Shown here in pieces: positions 42,332 through 49,574 of a stretch of 64,000 bases of DNA. Where the stretch lies: NCBI RefSeq assembly GCF_024496245.1, contig NZ_CP101740.1:2851501-2915500 (forward strand), in the 5' to 3' direction. The notes beneath the pieces were generated by a model, which searched no databases, was not told the DNA's origin, and saw nothing but the letters and a program-made list of their open reading frames with translations. This DNA comes from Sphingomonas qomolangmaensis. Its GTDB lineage: Bacteria > Pseudomonadota > Alphaproteobacteria > Sphingomonadales > Sphingomonadaceae. Position numbers and translations under genes: made by a program. Each line of letters opens with the position of its first letter. The stretch's first letter is position 1.

Positions 42332-42733
42332 TCACCCCGCGCGCAGGCTGCGCCACGCGGCGGCGATTTCGGCCAGGTCGCTCGCCGCCGCGCGAAAGGG
42401 GGCGGGGTCGTCGCCGATGCTGGCGTTGACCACCTGCTGCCGCACCCCGCGATACAGCGTCGCCAGCGTCCGCGCCACGTCGCCGCCGCGCTCGAAATCG
42501 AGCCCGTTTTCGAGCGCGAACAGGATCGCGGTCGCGCGCGTCACCCGCTCGCCCTTCAGCTTGAAGTCGCAGCGCTCGGTCGCCCAGGCGGCGGTGCCCA
42601 GCGCGCGCACCAGTTCCTCGTACAGCAGTTCGACCAGCTGGTGCGGATCGGCGCCGCCGGTCCGGCTCGCCAGCTCGATCGTGCGATAGGTCGCGGCGGG
42701 ATCGCCGGCAAAGGCGGTGGCATAGCGTGTCAT
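42332..42733 (-). CDS. fliS: Flagellin export chaperone FliS
   Basis: A 133-residue helical protein that binds the flagellin C-terminus and prevents early polymerisation. ADPHQLVELLYEELVRAL (residues 27-44) is the family signature, and ILFALENGLDFERGGDVART follows. It lies four bases after fliD and is the last gene of this leftward run. Confidence 0.93.
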   Translation of the reverse strand: MTRYATAFAGDPAATYRTIELASRTGGADPHQLVELLYEELVRALGTAAWATERCDFKLKGERVTRATAILFALENGLDFERGGDVARTLATLYRGVRQQVVNASIGDDPAPFRAAASDLAEIAAAWRSLRAG

Positions 42734-42737
42734 CGCA

Positions 42738-44144
42738 TCAATCCTGGCTGTTCCAGGCGTCGATCTGCTGGGTCAGGAAGTCCTGCTGCGATTTATACGC
42801 GGCGACCTTGGCATCCATGCTCGCGAACTGCTGCGTCATCCGCGTGCGCAGCTGTTCGCTCGCCTCGGCGATGTCGAGCCGCTCGTCAGCTAGGTCGCCT
42901 TGCTGCGCGGTGTAGCGCGCCTCGCTGGCGCCGAGCCCGGTCGTCCGGCTGGTCGCCGCGGTCGCGACCGCCGACAGCGCGGCGGGCAGGCCGCTGCCGC
43001 TGGCGAACATCGCCTCGATCGCCGCGGGGTCGCTCGCCATCGCGCGCGCCAGCACCGCGGCATCGACCTGCAGGCTGCCGTCGCGCTGCGTGCCGACGCC
43101 GATCTGCGCCAGCGTGCTCGGCGAACCTGCCGCGCCCCCGGTCGTCAGCGGCGCGGTGATCAGCTGGCGCAGCGAACGCTGGAGCGCCGATGCCGCACTG
43201 TCCGATCGCAGCGCGCCCCCCATCGGGTCGGTCGCGGTCCGCAGGATATTCTGCAGTTCGTTGAAGGTCGCGACGAAATCCTCGACTGCCTGCGTCAGCC
43301 CCGCGGTCGGCGCCTGCGTGCCCAGCCGCACGCTCGTCCCGGGCTTGGCCGACACCAGGTCGAGCCGCACGCCTTCGATGATGTTGCTGATCGAATTGCT
43401 CGCGCGACGCAGCGTCACCCCGTCGACCGCGACGATCGCGTCCTGTGCAGTGGTGCCGATCGTGGTCCCGGTCTTGCCGACACCGACGTCGAGCGCGGCG
43501 AGGGCGGGGGTATCGGCGGTCAGCGTGAACGCCTGGCTGTCGCCGGTCGCGCCCTTCAGGATCAGCCGCGATCCCGCCGAATCGCTCAGGATGCTCGCGG
43601 TGATGCCCGCGCCCTTCGCGTTGATCGCCGCGGCGATGCCGTCGAGGCTCGAATTGGCGGCATCGATCGCGATGTCGATCGGTGTGCCGGGGCCGACGTT
43701 GAATACGGTCATCTCGCCATCGACCACCGTCGCGCTGCCGAAGGTCAGCGTCAGCGTGCCGGTGCCGATCGCCGCGGTGCGGTCGGCGCGCGGCGCGCTG
43801 TTCGATGCCTGTGCCGAGGCGATCTGGCGCACTTCGATCGTCGCGTCGATCGCCCCCGGGGTCGCGCCCGACAAGGTCGATGCCTTCAGCACGCTCGAAT
43901 CCGAGGTCGTAGGCTGGGTCGATAGCGACCCGTTGCGCGCCAGCGCCGCCAGCGCCGAGGAAAACCCCGAGATCGCGTTCTTGAGGTCGGCAGCCGCCGA
44001 GATCTGCGCCGCCAGCGCGGTGTCGCGCCGATCGAGCGTCGCGGTCTTGTTGGCGAATTGCGCATCGACCAGCCCGCCGACCAGTTCGCCGATGTCGATC
44101 CCCGATCCGGTACCGAGCGTCTTCGCAATCGATTCGATGGCCAT
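42738..44144 (-). CDS. fliD: Flagellar filament cap protein FliD
   Basis: A 468-residue hook-associated protein 2. The N-terminal D0/D1 region (IAKTLGTGSGIDIGELVGGL) and the C-terminal coiled-coil (SEQLRTRMTQQFASMDAKVA, ending DFLTQQIDAWNSQD) are canonical. The middle is Ala/Thr/Ser-rich. It caps the growing filament and directs flagellin insertion. Co-transcribed with fliS. Confidence 0.95.
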   Translation of the reverse strand: MAIESIAKTLGTGSGIDIGELVGGLVDAQFANKTATLDRRDTALAAQISAAADLKNAISGFSSALAALARNGSLSTQPTTSDSSVLKASTLSGATPGAIDATIEVRQIASAQASNSAPRADRTAAIGTGTLTLTFGSATVVDGEMTVFNVGPGTPIDIAIDAANSSLDGIAAAINAKGAGITASILSDSAGSRLILKGATGDSQAFTLTADTPALAALDVGVGKTGTTIGTTAQDAIVAVDGVTLRRASNSISNIIEGVRLDLVSAKPGTSVRLGTQAPTAGLTQAVEDFVATFNELQNILRTATDPMGGALRSDSAASALQRSLRQLITAPLTTGGAAGSPSTLAQIGVGTQRDGSLQVDAAVLARAMASDPAAIEAMFASGSGLPAALSAVATAATSRTTGLGASEARYTAQQGDLADERLDIAEASEQLRTRMTQQFASMDAKVAAYKSQQDFLTQQIDAWNSQD

Positions 44145-44200
44145 CGCGCAAATCTTTCCCGGCTATTGTCTTGCTGAGGATCGACCGCGCGCGCGCTTTC

Positions 44201-45337
44201 TTAAGTCGTTTGCGGCGAAGCGTTGCCGTTTTCGTCGAAGCGCGCGCCCGGCGGCACCATCACCGGCGGCTGGATGCCGCCTGCCTGCACGTTCACCCCG
44301 AAGACGAAGGCGAGGACGGTCGCGATCGCCAGATACAGGTCGTCGCGCACCTCCTGCCCCTCGCGGCTGGTGTAATAGACCGCGCGCGCCAGCGTCGGAT
44401 ATTCGAGCACCGGCACCGCCATGTCGCCCGCCAGCTCGCGGATCGCCAGCGCGGTCGCGCCGCGCCCCTTGGCCACCACCACCGGCACCTGGTCGCGTCC
44501 CTGTTCGTAGCGCAGCGCGACCGCGAAATGCGTCGGGTTGGTCAGCACCACATGCGCCTCGCCCATCGCCTTGCGGAAACCGCGCTTGGCCATCTCGCGC
44601 TGGCGCTGGCGCTGCGCCCCCTTGGCCTCGGGCGAGCCTTCGCTCTCCTTGTGCTCTTCCTTCAGCTCCTGCTTGCTCATCCGCAGCTTCTGCATCCGGC
44701 GGAAGGCCGCGATCGGCAGGTCGATGCCCGCGATCGCGACCAGCCCCGCCGACATCCACAGCAACAGCAGCGTCAGCTGTTCGCCGAGCCCGCCCAGCGC
44801 ATGCTGCAGGTCCGACGAAACATAGCCGAGCGTCGATTCGGCGGTGCCCTTGAGCAGCCACCAGCCGATGCTGCCGAGCAGGACGACCTTGAGCAGCGAC
44901 TTGCCGAGCTCGATCCACCCCTGCGCGCCGAAGATCCGCTTCAATCCTGCGCCCGGATTGATCCGCGATCCCTTGGGCACGAGCAATTTGCCGTTGAAGC
45001 GGATCGAGCCGAGCCCTGCCTGGCTGAGGATCGACGCCACGAAGGTGAGCGCGAGCAGCCCGCCGACGCTGGGGGCCAGCGTCCACAGCGCTTCGCCGAT
45101 CGGGCGGAAGGGCTGGAAATCCTCGACATCGGCGCGACCGAACTGGAAGCCGGCGGCCATCACCTCTCGGCACGCCCCCAGCACTGCCGGCCCCAGCAGC
45201 ACCAGCCAGCTACACCCCAGCAGCACGACGATCGCCGTACCGAACTCGCGCGATTTCAGGATATCGCCGTCGTCGACCGCCTTCTGCTTGCGCTTCTGGG
45301 TCGGTGCTTCGGTCTTTTCGCCGCCATTCTCCGCCAT
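44201..45337 (-). CDS. flhB: Flagellar export switch protein FlhB
   Basis: A 378-residue inner-membrane component. The hydrophilic N-terminus (GEKTEAPTQKRKQKAVDDGD) is typical, four membrane segments follow, and the cytoplasmic part contains the autocleavage site NPTH in VVLTNPTHFAVALRY, intact. Cleavage switches export from rod-hook to filament substrates. Its ATG overlaps the fliR stop by one base. Confidence 0.97.
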   Translation of the reverse strand: MAENGGEKTEAPTQKRKQKAVDDGDILKSREFGTAIVVLLGCSWLVLLGPAVLGACREVMAAGFQFGRADVEDFQPFRPIGEALWTLAPSVGGLLALTFVASILSQAGLGSIRFNGKLLVPKGSRINPGAGLKRIFGAQGWIELGKSLLKVVLLGSIGWWLLKGTAESTLGYVSSDLQHALGGLGEQLTLLLLWMSAGLVAIAGIDLPIAAFRRMQKLRMSKQELKEEHKESEGSPEAKGAQRQRQREMAKRGFRKAMGEAHVVLTNPTHFAVALRYEQGRDQVPVVVAKGRGATALAIRELAGDMAVPVLEYPTLARAVYYTSREGQEVRDDLYLAIATVLAFVFGVNVQAGGIQPPVMVPPGARFDENGNASPQTT

Positions 45338-46110
45338 CAGCCGAGCACCAGCGTGCGCGCGGCCTCGAGCGCTTCACGGATGATCACCAGCATGTAATCG
45401 CCCATCGCGGGCATCGCGACGAACAGCGCGATGACGCCCGCGAGCAGGCTGGCGGGCAGCCCGACCGCGAAGAGGTTGAGCGACGGCGACGAGCGCGACA
45501 GCATGCCGACGATCAGGTTGAGGCACAGCAGCAGGAACCCCACCGGCAACGCCAGCAGGAACCCGGCCAGAAACGCATAACCGCCGAAGAACGCGATGTT
45601 GCGCAGTGCCGCGACGCTCAGCCAGGCAGCGCCCGGCGGCAGCACCTCGTAGCTGCGCACCACCAGCTCGACCAGCACCAGATGCCCGTCGACTGCCAGG
45701 AACAGCAAGGTCAGCAGGATCGACAGGAAATTGCCGAGCGCCGGGGTCGAGGTGCCCGATTGCGGATTGATCGCCGCGGCGAAGCCGATCCCCATCGAGG
45801 TGCCGATGACCTCGCTCGCCAGCAACGGTGCGGCGAAGGCGATCTGCAGGATGAAGCCCAGCGCGAGCCCGACCAACGCCTCGTCGGCGATCGACAGGAA
45901 GGTCTCGAACGCAAAGACCTGCTCGGGCGCGATGATCGCGTTGCTGTTCATCGCCAGGATACCGATCGCGCCTGCCAGCGTGATCCGAACCGTGACCGGC
46001 ACCGAAACCGCACTAAACACCGGCGCGGCAATGAATGCGGCCCCCACGCGCACCATCGTGAACACCAAGGTCCACAGCGCGGGTTCGATCGAGAGGCCGA
46101 AGCCTAGCAT
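45337..46110 (-). CDS. fliR: Flagellar export gate protein FliR
   Basis: A 257-residue polytopic protein with about six membrane segments; family-like parts are FTMVRVGAAFIAAPVFSAVS and EVIGTSMGIGFAAAINPQSG. It forms the export gate with FliP and FliQ. A 118-base gap holding a palindromic repeat separates it from fliQ, breaking the otherwise tight packing. Confidence 0.95.
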   Translation of the reverse strand: MLGFGLSIEPALWTLVFTMVRVGAAFIAAPVFSAVSVPVTVRITLAGAIGILAMNSNAIIAPEQVFAFETFLSIADEALVGLALGFILQIAFAAPLLASEVIGTSMGIGFAAAINPQSGTSTPALGNFLSILLTLLFLAVDGHLVLVELVVRSYEVLPPGAAWLSVAALRNIAFFGGYAFLAGFLLALPVGFLLLCLNLIVGMLSRSSPSLNLFAVGLPASLLAGVIALFVAMPAMGDYMLVIIREALEAARTLVLG

Positions 46111-46120
46111 GGCACCAAAT

Positions 46121-46210
46121 CCCCCTCCCGGTTGCGGGAGGGGTTAGGGGAGGGCATGTCAACAAAGGCTCGGCTGTCGTTCGAACAGGCCCTCCCGCAA
46201 GCGGGAGGGG
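46121..46210. repeat. Paired-hairpin repeat, copy 4, between fliQ and fliR
   Basis: CCCCTCCCGGTTGCGGGAGGGG (46122-46143) with TTAGGGGAGGGC, then an inverted partner GCCCTCCCGCAAGCGGGAGGGG ending at 46210. It is inserted within the flagellar operon and might reduce or modulate read-through into fliR-flhB. Confidence 0.75.
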
Positions 46211-46228
46211 AGCAAGAAGACACATCCC

Positions 46229-46498
46229 TCACCGCACCAGATCCGGAATCCGCTCGAAGATACTGATCGTGAAATCACCGATCAGCGTCAGGATCATGCC
46301 CCCGAAGATCACCAGGCTGATCGCCACGACGATCAGCTTGGGCACGAACGACAGCGTCTGTTCCTGGATCGACGTCGCCGCCTGGATCATCCCCAGGATC
46401 AGTCCCGACAGCAACGCCGGCAACAGGATCGGCGCCGACGCCAGCGCCAGAATCCACATCGCCTGTCGGGCGACGGTGAGGAAATAATCGGCGTCCAT
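46229..46498 (-). CDS. fliQ: Flagellar export gate protein FliQ
   Basis: An 89-residue protein with two membrane helices (LALASAPILLPALLSGLILG and VVAISLVIFGGMILTLIGDF) joined by IQAATSIQEQTLSFVPKLI, the invariant family loop. A normal-length component of the FliPQR export gate. Confidence 0.96.
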   Translation of the reverse strand: MDADYFLTVARQAMWILALASAPILLPALLSGLILGMIQAATSIQEQTLSFVPKLIVVAISLVIFGGMILTLIGDFTISIFERIPDLVR

Positions 46499-46535
46499 CA
46501 GCGCCGCCCTGCGCGGAGAAGGCGAGCCATCGCCC

Positions 46536-47456
46536 TCAACTCACGAAACTATTGGCGAGCGACCCCATCGTCAGCGCCCAGCCATCGACCAGCACGAACA
46601 GCAGCAGCTTGAACGGGAGCGAGATGATCGTCGGCGACAGCATCATCATGCCAAGGCTCATCAGCACCGTCGCCACCACCAGATCGATGATGATGAAGGG
46701 CAGGAAGATGAGAAAGCCGATCTGGAACGCGGTCTTGAGCTCGCTGGTCACGAAGGCGGGCAGCAGCACCGAAAAGGGCACGTCCTGCGGCGTCGCATAG
46801 GGGCCGGTCTTGGCGATGTCCGAAAACATCGTGATGTCCTTCTTGCGCGTCTGCTTGAGCATGAAGGCGTGGAGCGACTGCCCCCCCACCTCGATCATCT
46901 GCGTCGCGCCCATCTGGCCGGCGGCATAGGGCTGGATCGCCTGAGTGTTTATCTGGCTGATCGTCGGCGCCATGATGAAGAAGCTCAGGAACAGGCTGAG
47001 CCCGATCAATACCTGGTTGGGCGGGGTCTGTTGCAGCCCCAGCGCCTGGCGCAGCACCGACAGCACGATGATGATCCGCGTGAAGCTGGTCATCATCAGC
47101 AGGATGCCGGGCAGTACCGACAACAGCCCCATGATGATGAGGACCTGCAGCGACAGCGCCAGCGGCGCCTCGCCGTTTCCGCCGAGGTCGCCTAGCGCGC
47201 GGTCGATCGCGTCGCCGGCATTGGGGACGGGAGCGGCGGGCGGGGCGACGGTCTGCGCGATCGCGGGGTCAGCGAACAGGAGGGCGACCAAAACGGCTGC
47301 CGCAAGCACCGCCAATGTTTGGACCACCACCCCAACCCCGTTCGCACTGAGCTTGTCGAAGTGCCGTTCTTCCTCTCGACCGGCGAAAGAAAAACAGTGC
47401 TTCGACAAGCTCAGCACGATCGGGGATAGGGCAGCAGTGCCAGTCACGAAGCCCAT
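46536..47456 (-). CDS. fliP: Flagellar export gate protein FliP with repeat-derived N-terminal insertion
   Basis: The conserved part (from QVLIIMGLLSVLPGILLMMT) is canonical: TSFTRIIIVLSVLRQALG, TPPNQVLIGLSLFLSFFIMA, and the C-terminal helices. The ATG at 47456 overlaps the fliO stop (TGATG), so it is probably the ancestral start. Residues about 10-42 (SPIVLSLSKHCFSF ... HFDKLSANG) are the in-frame translation of a palindromic repeat, placing 30-odd foreign residues ahead of the signal-peptide-like LAVLAAAVLVALLFADPAIA. The total of 306 residues compares with about 245 usually. A GTG near 47324 could serve as an alternative start. Confidence 0.93.
   Translation of the reverse strand: MGFVTGTAALSPIVLSLSKHCFSFAGREEERHFDKLSANGVGVVVQTLAVLAAAVLVALLFADPAIAQTVAPPAAPVPNAGDAIDRALGDLGGNGEAPLALSLQVLIIMGLLSVLPGILLMMTSFTRIIIVLSVLRQALGLQQTPPNQVLIGLSLFLSFFIMAPTISQINTQAIQPYAAGQMGATQMIEVGGQSLHAFMLKQTRKKDITMFSDIAKTGPYATPQDVPFSVLLPAFVTSELKTAFQIGFLIFLPFIIIDLVVATVLMSLGMMMLSPTIISLPFKLLLFVLVDGWALTMGSLANSFVS
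47332..47428. repeat. Palindromic repeat inside the fliP 5' end
   Basis: Arms CCCCGTTCGCACTGAGCTTG followed by TCGAAGTGC (47337-47364) and GCACTTCGACAAGCTC-like GTGCTTCGACAAGCTCAGCA (from 47398) ending CGATCGGGG form a long hairpin with an internal loop of about 30 bases. It is translated on the minus strand as LSLSKH and HFDKLS, a signature of this sphingomonad repeat in coding regions. Confidence 0.85.
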
Positions 47457-47710
47457 CACGCGTCGGACTTGTCGAGCAGCGAAACCCCGCCGCGACCCAC
47501 CGACACCAGCAACCGCCGGCCCTCGAAATCGATCACCGCCAGCTTGAGCCCCGGCGACAGCATCATCGTCTCGCGCACCTTCAGCAGCCGGTCGCCCTGG
47601 TTGCCCGGCAGCCGCGATTCGAGCCGCCGCCACAGGAACAGGCAGCCGATCAGCAGCCCGCACACCAACGGCAGCAGCACCAGCAGCTTGAGGATATAGG
47701 ACCACATCAT
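47456..47710 (-). CDS. fliO: Flagellar biosynthesis protein FliO
   Basis: An 84-residue protein with one membrane helix (ILKLLVLLPLVCGLLIGCLF) followed by a short cytoplasmic domain (MMLSPGLKLAVIDFEGRRLL, VGRGGVSLLDK) typical of short FliO. It stabilises FliP during gate assembly. It lies between fliN and fliP, and its stop overlaps the fliP start by one base. Confidence 0.85.
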   Translation of the reverse strand: MMWSYILKLLVLLPLVCGLLIGCLFLWRRLESRLPGNQGDRLLKVRETMMLSPGLKLAVIDFEGRRLLVSVGRGGVSLLDKSDA

Positions 47711-47711
47711 C

Positions 47712-48005
47712 TCAGCGGACGCGCTTCTCGGGGCTCACCAGTTCGGTCATCCGCACGCCGAAGCGCTCGCCCACCGTCACTACTTCGCCGCGACCGATCA
47801 GCGTGCCGTTGACGAACACGTCGAGTAGTTCGTTCGACTGGCGATCGAGCTCGATCACGCTCGATTCGCCCAGCGCCAGCAATTCGCGCAGCGTCAGGTT
47901 GGTCGAGCCGATCTCGACGGTCAGCTTCACGTCGACGTCCTGCAGCAGCCGGAAATTGGCGGCGACCGCGGAGTCGACCGGGAATGCGCCGGTCATGTCG
48001 TTCAT
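47712..48005 (-). CDS. fliN: Flagellar motor switch protein FliN
   Basis: A 97-residue SpoA-domain protein: VDVKLTVEIGSTNLTLRELL, then VIELDRQSNELLDVFVNGTL and GRGEVVTVGERFGVRMTEL. All conserved positions of the C-ring FliN fold are present. The start overlaps the fliM stop (ATGA). Confidence 0.95.
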   Translation of the reverse strand: MNDMTGAFPVDSAVAANFRLLQDVDVKLTVEIGSTNLTLRELLALGESSVIELDRQSNELLDVFVNGTLIGRGEVVTVGERFGVRMTELVSPEKRVR

Positions 48006-48964
48006 GGATAATCCTCTTCATCGAGTCGTTCGATCGAATGCAGGCAGATCGCGGCATGGCCGTTGGCCGATCCGACGATCCCGGTGCCCAGGCGATGCGT
48101 GCCGATCATCACCGGCACATGCTGGCCAAAGCTGATCGGGATGACGTCGCCTTCCTTGAGTTCGAGCAGCCGGCCGAGCGAGATGGTGGGCTCGGCGAGC
48201 ACCGATCGGACGGGAAAGGTCACCGCCATCGCCGCGCGCGTCAGCCCGGTGCGCCATTGCGGCTCGGGCTCGGCGGTGCGGCCATGGACCTTGGCGTTGA
48301 GCGATGGGCCGATCGGCTTGAGCGCCGCGACTGGATAGACCAGGTCGACGAAGACCGGCTTGTCGTTGCCCGCCGCAATCCCGAAACGCGTGACGATCAT
48401 CGCATCGTCGTCGTCGAGGTTGGCGAGCATCGCGCAGCTGGTCTCGGGATGCCCCGGCGCGAACGACAATCGCGCCACCGGCTCCCAGGCGGCGGCAAGC
48501 GGCTCGGCGATCATCGTCCCTATCCGCTTCACCATCGCCTCCGCAGCCGGCGACAATTCGCTCGGCATCGGGTGCGGTGCCTCGCCGGTACCACCGAAGA
48601 ACAGGTCGAGCAGCTCGAGCGCGAATTTCGCGTCGATCGCCATCAGCGCCTGGCCCGGATTGGCCTGCGAAGGCGTCTGCATCGCCAGCGGCAGCCAGAC
48701 CGTCATTCCCTTGGGCCGTTCGGCGCAATAGCTGCCGAAGCGCTCGACCGACAGCGGCTCCGCCCAGGTGCGCACCGCGCGGCGCAGCACCGGCTCGAAC
48801 ACCCCGCGCATGCTGCGCGCCATCCGCGCCGAGAGGTGCTGGAGCGTGTGGAGGTCGCCGAACGGATTCAGGTTCGCGATCCCCAGCGACGCGGCATGTG
48901 CCGCGTCGTGCCGGGGGCGTTCGCGTCGATCGAACGCCGCAGTTCCTGATGGGCCGTTAACCAT
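48002..48964 (-). CDS. fliM: Flagellar motor switch protein FliM
   Basis: A 320-residue C-ring protein. The middle domain contains LELLDLFFGGTGEAPHPM (GGxG loop), and the SpoA domain follows at about 240-320 (RSVLAEPTISLGRLLELKEG, DVIPISFGQHVPVMIGTHRL). The N-terminus (MVNGPSGTAAFDRRERPRHD) lacks the EIDALL peptide through which FliM usually binds CheY-P. Confidence 0.92.
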   Translation of the reverse strand: MVNGPSGTAAFDRRERPRHDAAHAASLGIANLNPFGDLHTLQHLSARMARSMRGVFEPVLRRAVRTWAEPLSVERFGSYCAERPKGMTVWLPLAMQTPSQANPGQALMAIDAKFALELLDLFFGGTGEAPHPMPSELSPAAEAMVKRIGTMIAEPLAAAWEPVARLSFAPGHPETSCAMLANLDDDDAMIVTRFGIAAGNDKPVFVDLVYPVAALKPIGPSLNAKVHGRTAEPEPQWRTGLTRAAMAVTFPVRSVLAEPTISLGRLLELKEGDVIPISFGQHVPVMIGTHRLGTGIVGSANGHAAICLHSIERLDEEDYP

Positions 48965-48967
48965 GCC

Positions 48968-49558
48968 TCACTGAACAACGAAATTGGTAAAGTAGACGTT
49001 ACCGATGCCGCCAAATCCTTCTTTTTCTTTCAAAGTGTCGTTGATCGCTTTGGCCAGCCGCTTCTGCAGCTGGCGCTTGCCTTCGGTGCTGAAGACCTGT
49101 TCCTCGTCGGTTTCGCCGAGCGCCATCAGGATTGCCGATCGGACCGCGATCTCGTGCGTCTTGAGCCCTTCGATCACGCTGTCGTCATAGGGGGTCGAGA
49201 CCGCGACGCCGATCTGGACGAAGTGGACGCTGCCCAGCAGGTTCGAGGTGAACTCCTTTTCGAGCGCGTAATAGTTCGACGCATAGCTGTCGCCGCCCTC
49301 GCCCTTGGGCGGCGCTTCGCCGCTCGCTTGGGCTTCGCCTTCCTCGCCTTCCTTCTTCGCGGCGCGCTTTTCTTCCTCCTTGGGGACCAGCCGCGGTCCT
49401 TCGGCCTTGGCCTCGCCGCCGCCGAGCATCCCCGACGAACTGGCATACAGCCCCGCGCCGACCCCGCCGCCGACCAGCGCCACCAATGCGACGCCGATGC
49501 CGATCCACTTGCCGATCCCGCCCTTCTTCTTGGGCGTTTCGTCCTTCTTGTCGCTCAT
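48968..49558 (-). CDS. fliL: Flagellar basal-body protein FliL
   Basis: A 196-residue single-pass inner-membrane protein linked to stator function. It has a lysine-rich cytoplasmic start (MSDKKDETPKKKGGIGKWIG), a membrane helix (residues 18-40), an acidic linker (EEEKRAAKKEGEEGEAQ), then the periplasmic FliL domain (SNLLGSVHFVQIGVAVSTPY ... VYFTNFVVQ). All parts are typical. Confidence 0.94.
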   Translation of the reverse strand: MSDKKDETPKKKGGIGKWIGIGVALVALVGGGVGAGLYASSSGMLGGGEAKAEGPRLVPKEEEKRAAKKEGEEGEAQASGEAPPKGEGGDSYASNYYALEKEFTSNLLGSVHFVQIGVAVSTPYDDSVIEGLKTHEIAVRSAILMALGETDEEQVFSTEGKRQLQKRLAKAINDTLKEKEGFGGIGNVYFTNFVVQ

Positions 49559-49574
49559 GTTTCAGTGTCCCCGT

